Shown here piece by piece: positions 21,148 through 32,498 of a DNA stretch of 64,000 nt (position 1 is its first letter; every line of letters starts with the position of its first letter). This DNA comes from Phytopythium helicoides (Eukaryota > Oomycota > Peronosporomycetes > Pythiales > Pythiaceae): assembly GCA_024867545.1 (NCBI GenBank), contig JANFNE010000012.1, forward strand, positions 248,001-312,000. Direction: 5' to 3'. The position numbers and the translations under genes were made by a program. Below the pieces are notes generated by a model, which worked only from the letters and a program-made list of their open reading frames with translations, was not told the DNA's origin and ran no database searches.

Positions 21148-23969
21148 ATGTTCAAGCGCAAGGGCGGCGGCAAGCCCGGAGGCAAGAGCGGAGGCATGAA
21201 GCCCAGCGCCAAGGGCAAGGCGAGCGTCAAGCGCGCGTCGTCGGCCAGCGGCGCCAACCCGTTCGACGTGCGCGGCAACAGCGCGCGCGCAAAGTTCGAG
21301 GTGCTGGGCAAGCGCGTCAAGGGCGCGGGGCGCAACGTGGCGCAGGCGCGCGCGGAGGCAGAGGTCAAGCGCCGCCGCACGCTCGGCTCCGAGTTCAAGG
21401 CGCGCAACAAGAGCAACGAGTTCCGCGACCGGCGCCTCGGCGAGCAGGACCCGACCATGTCGCTCGAGGACAAGATGATGGCGCGCTTCCAGACGGAGCG
21501 CAAGCGCAAGCTGCGCAACGCGCAGCTGTTCGCGCTGCACGACTCGGACAAGGAGGACGACGACGACGAGGCCGACGACGCGCTCTTCCTCACGCACCAG
21601 GGACAGAAGATCTCGGATGACTACGACGCGCTCAACGCCGACGGACCTATGGACGAGTTCGACAATGACGACGAGAAGGGCCGCGAGCTCGACCGCGATA
21701 TCGTCAACAAGATGCACTTTGGTGGCGGTGGCGATGGCGCGGAGGGCGAGGACCGCAAGAAGACGCACAAGGAGGTCATGCACGAGGTCATGATGAAGGC
21801 CAAGCTCTTCAAGGCCGAGCGCCAGAAGACCAAGGCCAACCAAGAGGATGCAACCGAGCAGCTCGACCAGGGCTTTTCGGACATCCGTGGACTGCTCGAG
21901 TTCCGTCCGACGCGCGCCAACGGCCGCGACAAGGACGCCGAGAAGGGCCCCATGGACGAGTTTGATAAGCTCACACGCGAGTTTGCCTTTGAAGCGAAGG
22001 CCAAGGCAACGGAGCGCCGCCTGTCACCCGAGGAGGCTGCCAAGAAGGAGCATGACCGTCTCGAGGAGCTTGAGCGCAAGCGTATTGCGCGCATGAAGGG
22101 CGAGGAAGAGGACGACAGCGACAGCGATGATGACGGTGGCAAGAAGAAGGGCAAGAAGGGCAAGAAGAAGGACAAGAGCAAGAAGAAGGGTGGAGGAGAG
22201 ATTGTCATGCTGCCTACCGACGATGACCTTATGGACGGATACCAGGTTGACAAGCGTTTTGGCGCTGCGGACAATGAGGATGCAGAGGATGACAACGATG
22301 CCGACAACGATGGTGAGGAGGAGGAAGAAGAGGACGAGGAGGAAGAAGACGACGAGGAAGAGGAGGAGGAATCGGAAGACGATTCGGATGACGATGACAA
22401 CGATGCGAAGGCAAAGAATGCTGAAGAGGAGGAGGAGGAAGAAGAGGACATTGAGGAGGAGGATGACGACGACGAAGCAGAAGGCAACGCCAAGAAGTCT
22501 TCGGAGCCTGTGACTGAGGAAGAGGCCTTGCCGTTCGTGTTCCCGTGCCCCGAGTCTCCCGAAGAGCTTCGCGAGCTCTTTGACGAGCACGCCAAGCGCT
22601 TGCCTTCTGCTCGTGCGCTCATTATTGAGCGTCTTATCACATACTACTCCCCGCGCCTGAGCGTCGACAACCAGAAGAAGATGAAGCGATTGTTCGCGAT
22701 TCTGCTGCGGCAGTTCCTGCGCTGGGCGACGCGCTACGACTCTCACAAGCAAGACGTAAGTTACCTTACTCTCGATTGTTTTCGAAGCGTGCGAGCTAAT
22801 TATTGTGTTGCTGCTGTGCTTTTCTTTTGCAGCTGGACAATTTGACGCGGTTGCTGTTCACGCTCGCGCAGCAGATCAGCTCTGACGCCGGGGTGGTGAC
22901 GCGTGAGTTCCTTATCAGCGTCTTCAAGCGTTTGCACACCCCAAAGCAGGCGCGTGTTCGCCCTCAGCAGTCAGAGCTGCTGCTTTTCAAGGCTCTGTCA
23001 CAAATCTTCCCGGCCTCGGATCTGCGTCACAACGTCATCTCTCCACTCGAGACGCTCCTGGCTGAGAGTTTGACGCGTAGCGTCATCTCTTCCTCAACTT
23101 CGACGGGCGAATCCCGTATGGTATTGGAGATTGCTCACTCGAAGGATGCCGCGGAACTGCTCGCGACGTGCGCTCTCTTGTTAGACATGGGCCGTGAGAA
23201 GCAGCGGTTCGCGCCAGAGGTGGCTGTTTGCCTCTCGCAGATGCTTCGAGCATTCCTGACTGCCTCGACCAGCGATGATGTCAACTCGTGGCTGCGTCGC
23301 GAACTGAACCAGTGGAGCAAGCAGAAGCAAGAAAAGTTGCCGCTGCTGCCGTTGACTCCGTCGGTGAATGACGAAGAGCTGGCAGCCCCTGCGGTGCTGG
23401 GCTCCGTTCTCGCACTCGTGGACGTTGCCTCGGCTCAATACTCGTACCTGGCGTCGTTCCAGGAGCTGTTCCGCCCAATCTACTTGTCGCTGCATGCTGT
23501 GGCTCGTGACGTGTTCAAGAAGGCGCCGACCGAGCTGAACGCCGTCATTACCAGTGTCAACGAGCGGATTGAGGCTGCTGCCAGCGCTCGTACTCCACTG
23601 CGTCTGCAACCCGTTGCACCGAGCGTGCTGCCGACGTTCGCCCCCAAGTTCGACGAGAACTACACGGTGCGCAAGGACAAGACGCGCGACCGCGACGCTG
23701 CGCAGCGCAAGCAGCTCCAACGCCAGGTCAAGCGCGCGCGCAAGGGCGCGGCCCGCGAGTTGCGGCGCGACGCCGAGTTCGTGGCGCGCGCCAAGCAAGA
23801 GGAGGAGGACGTCCGGCTGGCCGACAAGCGCGCCAAGCAGAAGGAGATCTGGCGCTGGCTGGAGGAGCAGCACGCGACGTTCAGCCAGCAGGTCAAGAAG
23901 GGCGGTCACATGCTCAAGGGTGGCGGCAGCGGTGGGCCAGCCAAGAACCGCCGCACCCCGCGCAAGTAG
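21148..23969 (+). CDS. NOP14: Nucleolar protein NOP14 (two exons)
   Basis: Ribosome-biogenesis factor of the small-subunit processome. Exons 21148-22755 and 22833-23969 join across a canonical 77-nt intron (GTAAGT...TTGCAG) to give about 914 residues, close to the usual 810-860. Landmarks: NPFDVRGNSARAKFEVLGK, RRRTLGSEFKARNKSNEF-type block with FRDRRLGE and KMMARFQTERKR, GPMDEFDKLTREFAFE, then a very long Asp/Glu tract (about residues 390-460), LPFVFPCPESPEELRELF, and a C-terminal basic helix ending with a Gly-rich QQVKKGGHMLKGG. The start is the first ATG, giving a basic MFKRKGGGKPGGKSGG nucleolar-type leader. The frame is clean, unlike many neighbours. Confidence 0.95.
22270..22470 (+). repeat. 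GA-rich low-complexity tract encoding the NOP14 acidic domain
   Basis: A purine-rich stretch of GAG/GAA/GAC/GAT codons encoding near-continuous acidic residues. Long open frames on the opposite strand here are shadows of this bias. Confidence 0.8.
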
Positions 23970-24114
23970 ACCCATGATCAATAGAGCTGTGTTGTGTTTT
24001 CTTTGCATCGACGATGGCGTGTGCGCAGCTTGGCTGGAGGGTGTCTGCATGTATTACCGATCTCTCAACCGACGAGGAACGCGCGCTTTCACACTCTAGC
24101 GTCGCGAAGCCCGC

Positions 24115-24511
24115 CTACTTGGCCTCGCGGTCCTTCTTGGGCACGCTCTTCTTGGTGTACTGGCGCGTGGGGGGCATGGGCAGGATGTTGGCGAGCCCCA
24201 GCAGGTGGCTCACGCGGTCGGACGGCTGCGCGCCGACCGAGATCCAGTAGCGCACGCGCTCGCTGTTCACGCGCAGCTCCTTGACGCCATCGCTCGCCGC
24301 AATCGGGTTGAACGTGCCCAGCTGCCGTCGCCACGCCAAAACGCAGGTCAGTCCGTTGTCCTCCCCATCAACCGTCTGCCATCCTCGCTCAGCAGGCGCG
24401 TACGATCTCGAGGTGCTTGCCGTCGCGAGGCGCGCGGGCGTCGGCCGCGACGATGCGGTAGAACGGCAGATCCTTGCGGCCCCAGCGCGCGAGGCGGAGT
24501 CTCACGACCAT
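24115..24511 (-). CDS. Mitochondrial ribosomal protein bS16m (two exons)
   Basis: Bacterial-type S16 of the mitochondrial (organellar) small subunit. Exon 1 (24511-24404) gives [19 protein letters not shown] and [16 protein letters not shown]; exon 2 (24321-24115) gives [36 protein letters not shown] and a Lys-rich end. The 82-nt intron is GTACGC...GGCAG and keeps frame, for 104 residues. The start is the ATG immediately before the conserved V-R-L-R-L. No long presequence is visible, which is common for S16 in mitochondria. It is divergent from ankyrin-kinase copy A with only 223 bases between ATGs. Confidence 0.92.
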
Positions 24512-24734
24512 GAGCGCAGCGGGGGAGGGCGAGGCTCGCAATGGGCGGCGCAGCGTCCAAGGCCAGCCATATAGACGAGCGCTAGGTGCGGTTGGTGGGT
24601 GGTAGGTGCGCATGTGGAAGAGGTACCTAGGATGCGAACCTTATGGGAGGGTACGCGAACTTTACGGACAAAATGGGTTGGATTGAAGATGAAGAGGAGA
24701 AAGGCCGAGTGTGGCAAAGGAAGGAAGGAGAGAA

Positions 24735-27700
24735 ATGGAGGGCGGGAGGGCGGCGGTGCTGGAGGAGGCGGAGCTGATGGAGGCTGCGGCGGCTGGAGAG
24801 CTGGAACAAGTGCGGAGGCTGGTCGAGAGAGGGGTCGATGCGAATGCGCCGGGGACTTTGGGGGAGACGGCGTTGATGCAAGCGGCTTACAAGGGGCACT
24901 TGGATGTTGTCTGTCTACTAGTGGAATCCGGCGTGGACATCGATGCAGTGGATATATTTGACAGGACGGCGCTTTTCCACGCAGTGTTGGCGACAAACCC
25001 GAACTTGGAAATAGTACGTTGCCTTCTCAGCCATGGAGCAGACAGGCGCAAGCGTCTCCAAGGGTGGACCGACTTGATGTGGGCCGCTCTACTCGGCGAT
25101 CTTGAGGACGTTCAACGCTTGGTTGGTCTCGGTGCGGACGTCAATGCTGACGAGGACGAGCTTGAGGAGCATGGAACAGCGTTGATGAAAGCTGCTTTGT
25201 GCGGGCATCTTGAGGTCGTTCAATTCCTGGTGGACAGTGGCGCAACTATCAATAAGATGGATCAACTCGGCTCTACAGCGCTGTGCGCGGCAGCGAAAAC
25301 TGGCCACATCAACGTCGTCCGATGCTTGATCGACTGCGGTGCAGATGTTTGTCAATCAAGTACTCTAAACGGCCGAACTGCTTTGCGTGATGCATCCGAA
25401 AATGGTAATCTTGAAGTGGTGCGCTATCTTGTCAGCAAAGGTGCAAACGTCAACGCAATCGGCAACGATTCAGCACTCTGAGGGCTGCTCTTGGAGGATA
25501 TTTCGAAATTGTTCGATATCTGGTCGAAAGAGGAGCAGATGTTGATGCAACAGATTCAGAAGGAGGTTGTGCGTTGTTCTGGGCGATGAAATTTCATCAC
25601 CTTGACATTGCTCGCTACCTTCTTGACAATGGAGCTACAAGACTTCCGAAGTGGTGGCCAGACGGATGTACACAGCTAATGGATGCTGCTGTTTTCGGAG
25701 ATTTGAAAGCCGCCCAAGACTTCATTGACAATAATGCCGGTGTGAATGACGCAGCTAGCGATGGATCGACAGCATTAATGAATGCAGCCAGATACGGACA
25801 CATCGAAGTTGTTCGCCTATTAGTTGATCATGGTGCTGCCGTGAATGCAAAAAATGACAAGGGGTGGACAGCCTTACTTCGTACGCGTGATGTGGAAGTT
25901 GCGCGCTACCTGCTCGATCATGGTGCTGATGCGAATGATCAACTTTCAGACAAATGTTCGGCGTTAATGAAAGCTTCTTCAGCTGGTAATCTGAGCTTGG
26001 TGAAACTCTTTTTAGACCGAGGCGCGGATGTGAATGCGGCTGATGAAAATGGATGGACCGCGCTTTTTTACGCTGCAAACAGTGACATCGCCCGACATCT
26101 TATCAGTCACGGTGCAGACATCAATGCAACATCGTGTGACTCTCGCACTGCTCTAACCATTGCTATCGCCAACGAAAATATCCGCATGGTGAGCTGTCTT
26201 GTTGAGTTCGGAGCTCAATTTTCACCAATGGACTTTATAATTGGTGCAAACAAAGGAAACCTGCAAATAATCCGATTTATGGTTAGTTACGGCATGGACA
26301 TCAACTCAAAGAACGACGACGGACAAACTGCTTTGATGGAGACTGCTCATCAATATGGGCTACATATCCTACGCTATCTCATCAACCTAGGTGCTGACTG
26401 CAATGCTTAAAATAGGAAGGGATCAACTGCTCTGATGCAGGCTGCTGGCCATGGTGCTGTGCGTGCTGTTTGCACTCTAATCGAGCACGGAGCAGATATA
26501 AGTCTGATTGATGACAACGGATGGACAGCGTTGATGTGGGCTGCTTCAGGCGGACACGTCGAAGTCGTGCGGTACCTTATTGAAGTTGGTGCCGACGTCA
26601 ATGCCCATGCAATTGACGGATCGACAGCGCTATCTCTTGCGTCCTGCAATGGTCATGCCGAAGTCAAACATTTGCTCATGCAGTATATTACATATGACTC
26701 CGATCCTGATCTTGTATCACAGCAACATATTACTCACCCTGCAAGCGACAGATTATCGGAATGGCTCATTTCTCCACTTGATATCGAGGTCGTGCAAATA
26801 TCCACCAGTGCTGGCGTCGGAGGCGAGTTTCTTGCCAAGTGGCTTGATGCTGATGTCGTGTTGAAAGTCTTTGTTCCCGATGCCTATGACAGCTCGTTCG
26901 ACAACGAGGTGAAGATGTGGCACCAGTTTAGGCATCCAAATGTGATCAAGTTATATGGAGCATGCAATGTTGGTCACCACTTCTTTGTTTGCGAGTACGC
27001 AAGCCATGGATCGGCAGTAGATCTGCTTGCGCTTTGTGCGCCAGGAGAAAAAACTCCGTGGAAGTATTTGCACCATGCCGCCCTTGGGTTGGTGTACTTA
27101 CACGAGCGAGGTGTTGTTCACGGCAATCTTCGCGGAGACAACATTTTGATCGGAAGCGATGGTTTGGCTAAACTTGCCAACTTTAGTGTATATAAATCAT
27201 TGCGAAAGGCGAATGATGAGTTTAATATCTCGAGCGCATTCGACGAGTCGACACGATGGGTGTCCCCTGAGGAGCTCGAAGGAAAACCGGCATCGTTTTC
27301 ATCCGATATCTACTCACTTGGCTTGTGTGCTGTTCAACTAGTGACAGCAAAACTGCCATGGAATCATCTTTATTCTCGAACAATAATTCCTATGACGAAG
27401 TCGGAATGGTTTCCAGAATCTTCACTACCATCCTACAATGTGCCCACTACGCTTCAAGGTGCACTCCATGACGTAATGAAGCGCGTATGCTGCAATGATC
27501 CGAAATTGCGTGTGTCTGCATCAGCGTGTGCTCGCATATTTGAGCGTCTAGCAGAAGAAGAAGCTACCCTTTTGCGCAATAAAGAGCCAAAACCGGAGGT
27601 AAGCACCAATATCCGCGATTTCGAAAATGGCGAATTACCTGTAGCCTGGGCAAAACTTCAAGAGCAAGTTGAAAACAATTCCGGCGAAATCAGCAATGAT

Positions 27701-29568
27701 CTCGATCGATATCGCATCATTCTCGATGACCTAGAAGCGATCTATACTCTTCTTGAGGACTCATCTCACTCGGTTGATGTGTTCGATCAAGTGCTCGAGC
27801 TCATTCTGGATATTTCGAGTGCTTTAAGCACCACAACAAAAAGCAGTATTGCTCTGCAGCTGTCGTCAACTCGAGCCACGATGAATATTGCGTCTACCTT
27901 CCAGCGTCGAGTTGATGCAATGAAAAGATTGCTAGGTCTTCAAGCTAATGAAAATGACAGTGAGGGGGGCTTTTCAACTGACGCAGACGATGAGACGAAC
28001 GTGTTAGATGAGAAGCACAACACAGATATTCAAGTCGAGAAGGCAAAACAGCTCCAGATTTTCATCTCCGAGATTTCCAACACATTGGCGGTACTAGAAA
28101 AGCTCGAGACGACTGAGGAACGCACTGCCTTCCTTGTTTGTCTCCAAGCTGAAATCTCCAACCATACCAACAACTACACTCCTGGACAACTCCAAATCAT
28201 GCAACAAGCATTCGATGAGATAAAGAGCAAGACAGACGCAAACGACTATTCTCTGCTGACAGCACCCGTATGGTTCATCCCTGGTACGAGCTGATCGTGA
28301 ACCAATGGAACCGCGTAGGCAACGGCGGATTCGGAAGCGTGTACCGAGCCAAATGGCTGGACTCGGAGGTCGTGGTGAAGCAGGTCGACTATCCGGGTGG
28401 TGACGATGACCCGATAAAGCGCGACGAAGCCCGCAAGATGTTCATGAGCGAGGTCACCATTTGGTTTCATTTGAGTCACCCACACGTGGTTCGCTTGTTT
28501 GGAGCTTGTCACATTGGCGCGCCATTCTTTGTGTGTGAGTTCGCTCCAAACGGAGCACTCGATGACTATTTGGCTGTACACCCAGATGAGATCTGGGACA
28601 AGCTTCGTGAGGCAGCAATGGGTTTACTGTATTTGCACGAGCGTGGAATCATCCACTGTGATCTCAAGTGCAACAATGTCGTCATTGGAAGTGACGGCAA
28701 AGCCAAGGTGACGGACTTTGGGTTGAGCTCGGCTGCCGATACTATGGAGGACGATGATTCTGGAGCTCATGTATCTGGTGCTTGGCACTGGGTGGCTCCG
28801 GAGGTGCTGATGGGCTCTTCGCCAACGCGTGATTCGGACGTGTATTCGTTTGGAATGTGTATCGTCGAGGCGATGCGAGTGGTCGAAGCGAGTCAGTGCA
28901 ACGAAGACTCTCCTGATAACGAGGAAGTTGCCACTTTTCCATGGGTGGTTCGCAACCACCCGCTTCCAAATGCAGCTGTGAAAGCTCATAAGAAGCGTGG
29001 CAAGTTGCCGAGTCGTCCGACGAGCTGCACAGAAGCACAATGGGAGTTGATCGAGAAGATGTGCAGGTTGGATCCAAGTGAACGACTTCCAATAAGTGCT
29101 GTCGTTGATGAGCTTGAAGTGTTTGCTCAAACTGCCGAGGAGAAAAGTGCTTTGGGTCCTTCGGCTGTTCAGCCAATGGCTTTGTTGGACGTTGGGGATG
29201 TGATTTCGTCGATGCAATCGTTAATCGAGAGTAAGAAACCCACTACTTCAGGAACCAACAGCAGGGACATCTATGACTTACTCAAGTTGCTGTGGAATCG
29301 TCTGGCTGACCTTCAGCAGAGGTTAAAGGCTGATGAAGTAGTAACAAAGCGTTTCGGATTGTTCGTCGCAGAAGCTCAAGTAAAGTCTACGAATCTTTTG
29401 TCAAGTCCGCCAGCGACTCTGCTGCAGGTTACTGAGAGTGCACTAGGAAGCTACAGTTTGCATCGTCGACTGGACAAACTGATGGCTGCGATGCTTGTGA
29501 AGATCCCAGACGAGGACAAGACTGGCAAAAGTCTTCACCATTGGAAAGTAGTGGTTATGAGAGTGTGA
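24735..29568 (+). CDS. Ankyrin-pseudokinase-TKL kinase, copy A (one stop, two frameshifts)
   Basis: Large signalling protein, same plan as copy B. Start at ATG 24735 (MEGGRAAVLEEAELMEAAAAG). About 20 ankyrin repeats occupy roughly residues 8-650. A first kinase-like domain follows (VVLKVF; HGNLRGDN where HRD-Asp is Asn; NFS in place of DFG; RWVSPEEL), so it should be inactive. A helical linker contains ERTAFLVCLQAEI. The second TKL kinase has GNGGFGSVYRAKW, VVVKQV, HCDLKCNN, DFGLS and GAWHWVAPE, all key residues present. The C-terminal block (LHRRLDKLMAAML) is shared with copies B and C but ends early. Lesions: one base missing near 25470, an in-frame TAA at 26408-26410 inside a repeat, one T missing near 28283 (should read VWFIPWYEL). 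The frameshifts may be consensus errors; the TAA looks like a substitution. It may be a young pseudogene. Confidence 0.8.
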
Positions 29569-29646
29569 TCACAACTCACGCATTCGCGTGGTGAGTATTG
29601 ATACAAGGTGCCTTGATTGTTTTGGTCGGCATGCATGCAACTGCTC

Positions 29647-30085
29647 CTACGCCTCCTTCTCAATGAACGCCTTGATCTTGGCTAGCATCTCCTCGCGTAT
29701 GTCCTCCGGCACCGCCTCTGCATCACACACCCGTTCATGAGTCCCGACCAACCATGGAGCGAAGCTGCCGTCGGTGTTTCCTCACCCCTGCCCTTGGGCG
29801 TGATCTCCTCCACCAGGTCCTCGACCGTCACCTGGTCAATCCCCTTGGTCCTGATCACCTCTATCACCACCATCCGTGAGCGCCTGCCAAGCCGCAAAGC
29901 TCAACCAGCGCCAGCGCACCCTTGCAGTGCGCCTTCATGGCGTCGCGCCAGCCGCATTCGGCCAGTTTCTGTCTCAGCAGCTCCTTGAGGCGCTCCTTCT
30001 CGCCCGAGTCCACGAGCTTCTGGCTGATCCGCTGCTTGACGAGCTCGTCGCGTCGCTGCCTATCGATCACCGTCCTGTTGTCCAT
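29647..30085 (-). CDS. ENY2/Sus1-type transcription and mRNA-export factor (three exons)
   Basis: Small helical subunit of the SAGA deubiquitinase module and of TREX-2, linking histone H2B deubiquitination to mRNA export. Exons 30085-29920, 29860-29786 and 29717-29647 join in frame across introns of 59 and 68 nt (GTGCGC...GATAG; GTGAGG...TGCAG). The protein is 103 residues; the family is 90-110. Landmarks: SQKLVDSGEKERLKELLRQK, LAECGWRDAMKAHCKE, VTVEDLVEEITPKGR and VPEDIREEMLAKIKAFIEKE. The first ATG gives a short basic leader (MDNRTVIDRQRRDEL). A CCAAT-rich promoter lies upstream. Confidence 0.94.
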
Positions 30086-31310
30086 TTTCGTTGCACCGCG
30101 GCAACAAACGCAGCCACATCGAGGCGCGGCGGTCGTCAGCTCGCCGCCACCAGCGCCACCCGCGCAGCCAGATGTCGGCTACGCGCACAGACCAGCGCCA
30201 CGCACTCGTCCATTGCCACGTCAGGCGCCGCCCGCAGTTCCTCAAGCAGCTCCACGCGCGCGGATCCTGCTGTCCGGTGCGTCGCGTCGTCCACCGTCGC
30301 GAACAAAAGCCCGCTTCCGCGCGCTGATTGGTCGGGAGCAACCTGGCGCGCGGTGATTGGCGGTTAATGAATCCTCCAACCAATCGGCGCTTTTTGCGAG
30401 TATTATGTCCAATCACCATGCAGTATCACAATTCAAGCGCTCGGATTGGCGGGCTCGAAAGCGTAACCGACGTTCGAAAAAATGTGTCCGATCGAGAGGA
30501 AAACATGCTGCGGTCTGTATGGCGCGTCGGACGTCCGGACATTACGTCACATTGTCGCGAGACTCGGCATTTGTATGCGCGGAAAGTACGGTACGGCACA
30601 GTTGCCGTTCTTCCTGGCTCGAACAAGAGACAAGGAGCCCTCGGCGGCGTTCAGCACCCACACATACTGAAACCAAGTCAACCGGCAACTTCCCGACGCG
30701 TCGACCGCCCAGGAGCGGCGGCGCCTTCGTCGGCTCGTCACGCCGCCAAGTGCTGCCCTGCGCGCCTTCTGCCGCCGCGTATGAGCATTGCGGGCGCTGC
30801 CGCAGCTCCGCCTGCTCGCCGTGTCTGTCCGATGAGCGGACCAGCGGCGCTTGTGGCGTCGTTCTTTACGGTATTGTACCAGAAACTGCGCGCGGAAGGG
30901 GGGCGGAATGTTGTCGATCGTCCCCCGCTAAAACAATGGTTACTTCTCGCTAACTCCCCACTATAACCCTTTTCACACACGTCCACTATCGAACTAAAAC
31001 CGCTACTCTCCCGTTCTAAAACCGCGCAGGGGTAGGCTTTTTTTCCCAGCGTGGTGTCGCGGTGCCTGCCTGCCGGCGCCGCCTGCCCCTCTGCCGTCAC
31101 ACTCGAACGCACCGCGCGGGCTCCGCTTCTTGCCGCTCGCCTCGCCCGCCGCTCCGCCCGCCGCCTCGCTCCTCGCGCCCGCGGCCTCCTCGCGCTCGCG
31201 GCCTCCACGACGCGCGAGCCTCTGCGCGTCCCGGCGCAGCTTTCGGCGCCTCCTGGCGCTCCCGGGAAGCCGAGAAAAGCCCCAGACAGGCGCGCGACCC
31301 GGCCGACGCC
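30086..31310. other. 1.2 kb divergent intergenic region with CCAAT array
   Basis: Between ENY2 (-) and the NIPP1-like gene (+). It includes the CCAAT cluster described separately; the last 250 bases are GC-rich 5' UTR-like sequence. Several open frames exist on both strands, but they lack domain signals or splice structure and I do not call a gene. Confidence 0.4.
30327..30449. promoter_or_regulatory. Cluster of five CCAAT boxes
   Basis: Five CCAAT pentamers on alternating strands: ATTGG at 30327 and 30356, CCAAT at 30380 and 30409, ATTGG at 30445. Spacing is 29, 24, 29 and 36 bases. They lie 240-365 bases upstream of the ENY2 start and about 0.9 kb before the NIPP1-like gene. CCAAT is the NF-Y (CBF) binding site in eukaryotes. 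Confidence 0.55.
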
Positions 31311-32498
31311 ATGGAGCCCGCGCTGCAGGTGCCGCGGCTCAACCTCGACCCCTTCGTGACGCAGCCGAGGTTCCTCGACCCCATCGACCCGCCCACGTTC
31401 CCCTTCCCGCCCCCGACGTGGTGCGTTTGCGCGCGGTTTCGCATGGGAAGAAGGCGCGCGCGGGACTGACGTCGACATGGCGAATTTTTTGTTTTTGTTT
31501 TTTGTTTTTTTGAGCAGGTGCATGCACCAGCGGCCGCGCGCCATCTCGCTGCTGGATGTGTACAAGGACAACGTGCTGCTCACAACGGTGCGTTGCGGCC
31601 GCGATTAATGACGGGAAGGGAGCGCGGGGCTGACGCGCTTTTCTTTCTTGGCGATCTGCAGCACACGGTGGACCAGAAGGCTTTCTACCTCATCGGCCGC
31701 AACGCGGCCGTGTGCGATATTGTACTACAGCACCTGTCCATCTCGAGACTGCATGCGGCCATCGTGCACCACGAAAAGGGCGCCACGTACGTCGTGGACC
31801 TGCGCTCGGCGCACGGAACGTTCGTCGACGGCATGAGGCTCACGCCGCTCACGCCCACGCTCGTTTCGCACGGCTCGGTCATCAAGTTTGGGGGATCCTC
31901 ACGCTCGTACGCCTTCAAGAGCTTCGAGTCGCGTGAACAGATTGCCGAGCGCATCCGAGAGCGCTGTGCAGGACTCGACGAGGAGGAGCGCGCACTGCAG
32001 CACAACACGCTGCTCAACGCACAGATCGCGCACCGCCTGGAGCTGTCCCCGACGCTGCGCAGCCGCCTCGATAGTGGCGGATGCTCCGTTGACAGCGTCC
32101 CCATGCTACTTTCCGGCTTTTCTTCAGTGCCGGCCAGGAAGCGATCGCGAGGACAGTCGGCGAACTCCAATACATCGTCAGATAACAGCGCGAGCGCCAC
32201 GAGCTGTGGAACGCTCGACCTCATATATGATGAGGATGACGTCGACGTCGACGACACACAAGGAGAGCCCAAGCGCGTGCACTTTGCTAGCAGTCCGCCG
32301 CATGTGATCCCCGAGACGCCGTGCGGCAAGTCGGACGTGGAGACAGGTGGCATCCCGGGGATGGACGACTTGTCTGTCCCCGTGACGCCAAGGGACCTCA
32401 TCCTCGAGGACCCTTTCGAAGATGAAGCCGTCATTGGCGTGGATGTTGCTGCTGTCAGCGTTGAAGACGCTGATGGGTGCCATGGCGCTCCGCAGTGA
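31311..32498 (+). CDS. NIPP1-like FHA-domain protein phosphatase-1 regulator (three exons)
   Basis: Nuclear inhibitor of protein phosphatase 1 type. Exons 31311-31420, 31518-31587 and 31662-32498 give 338 residues (human NIPP1 has 351). The N-terminus leads to PPTWCMHQRP. The FHA domain (about 45-150) shows YLIGRNAAVCDI, HLSISRLHAAIVHHE, RSAHGTFVDGMRL and SHGSVIKFGGSSRSY; the GR, S-x-x-H and N/H-G-T phosphothreonine-binding residues are present. Downstream, KRVHFASSP matches the RVxF PP1-docking motif, placed as in NIPP1. The C-terminus is acidic with SVPVTPRDLILEDPF. Predicted role: recruiting PP1 to phosphorylated splicing or chromatin proteins. Both introns are GT-AG and the frame is clean. 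Confidence 0.88.

Noticed and set aside
21621..22752. Long antisense frames opposite NOP14
   Set aside because: They are the complement of Asp/Glu/Lys codon runs (poly-Ser or poly-Leu/Val), not genes.
24600..24660. tRNA-like GCGAACC motif near 24635
   Set aside because: No cloverleaf arms could be formed around it.
30738..31583. 281-codon minus-strand frame across the NIPP1-like 5' end
   Set aside because: Antisense to supported exons 1-2 and made of low-complexity basic sequence.
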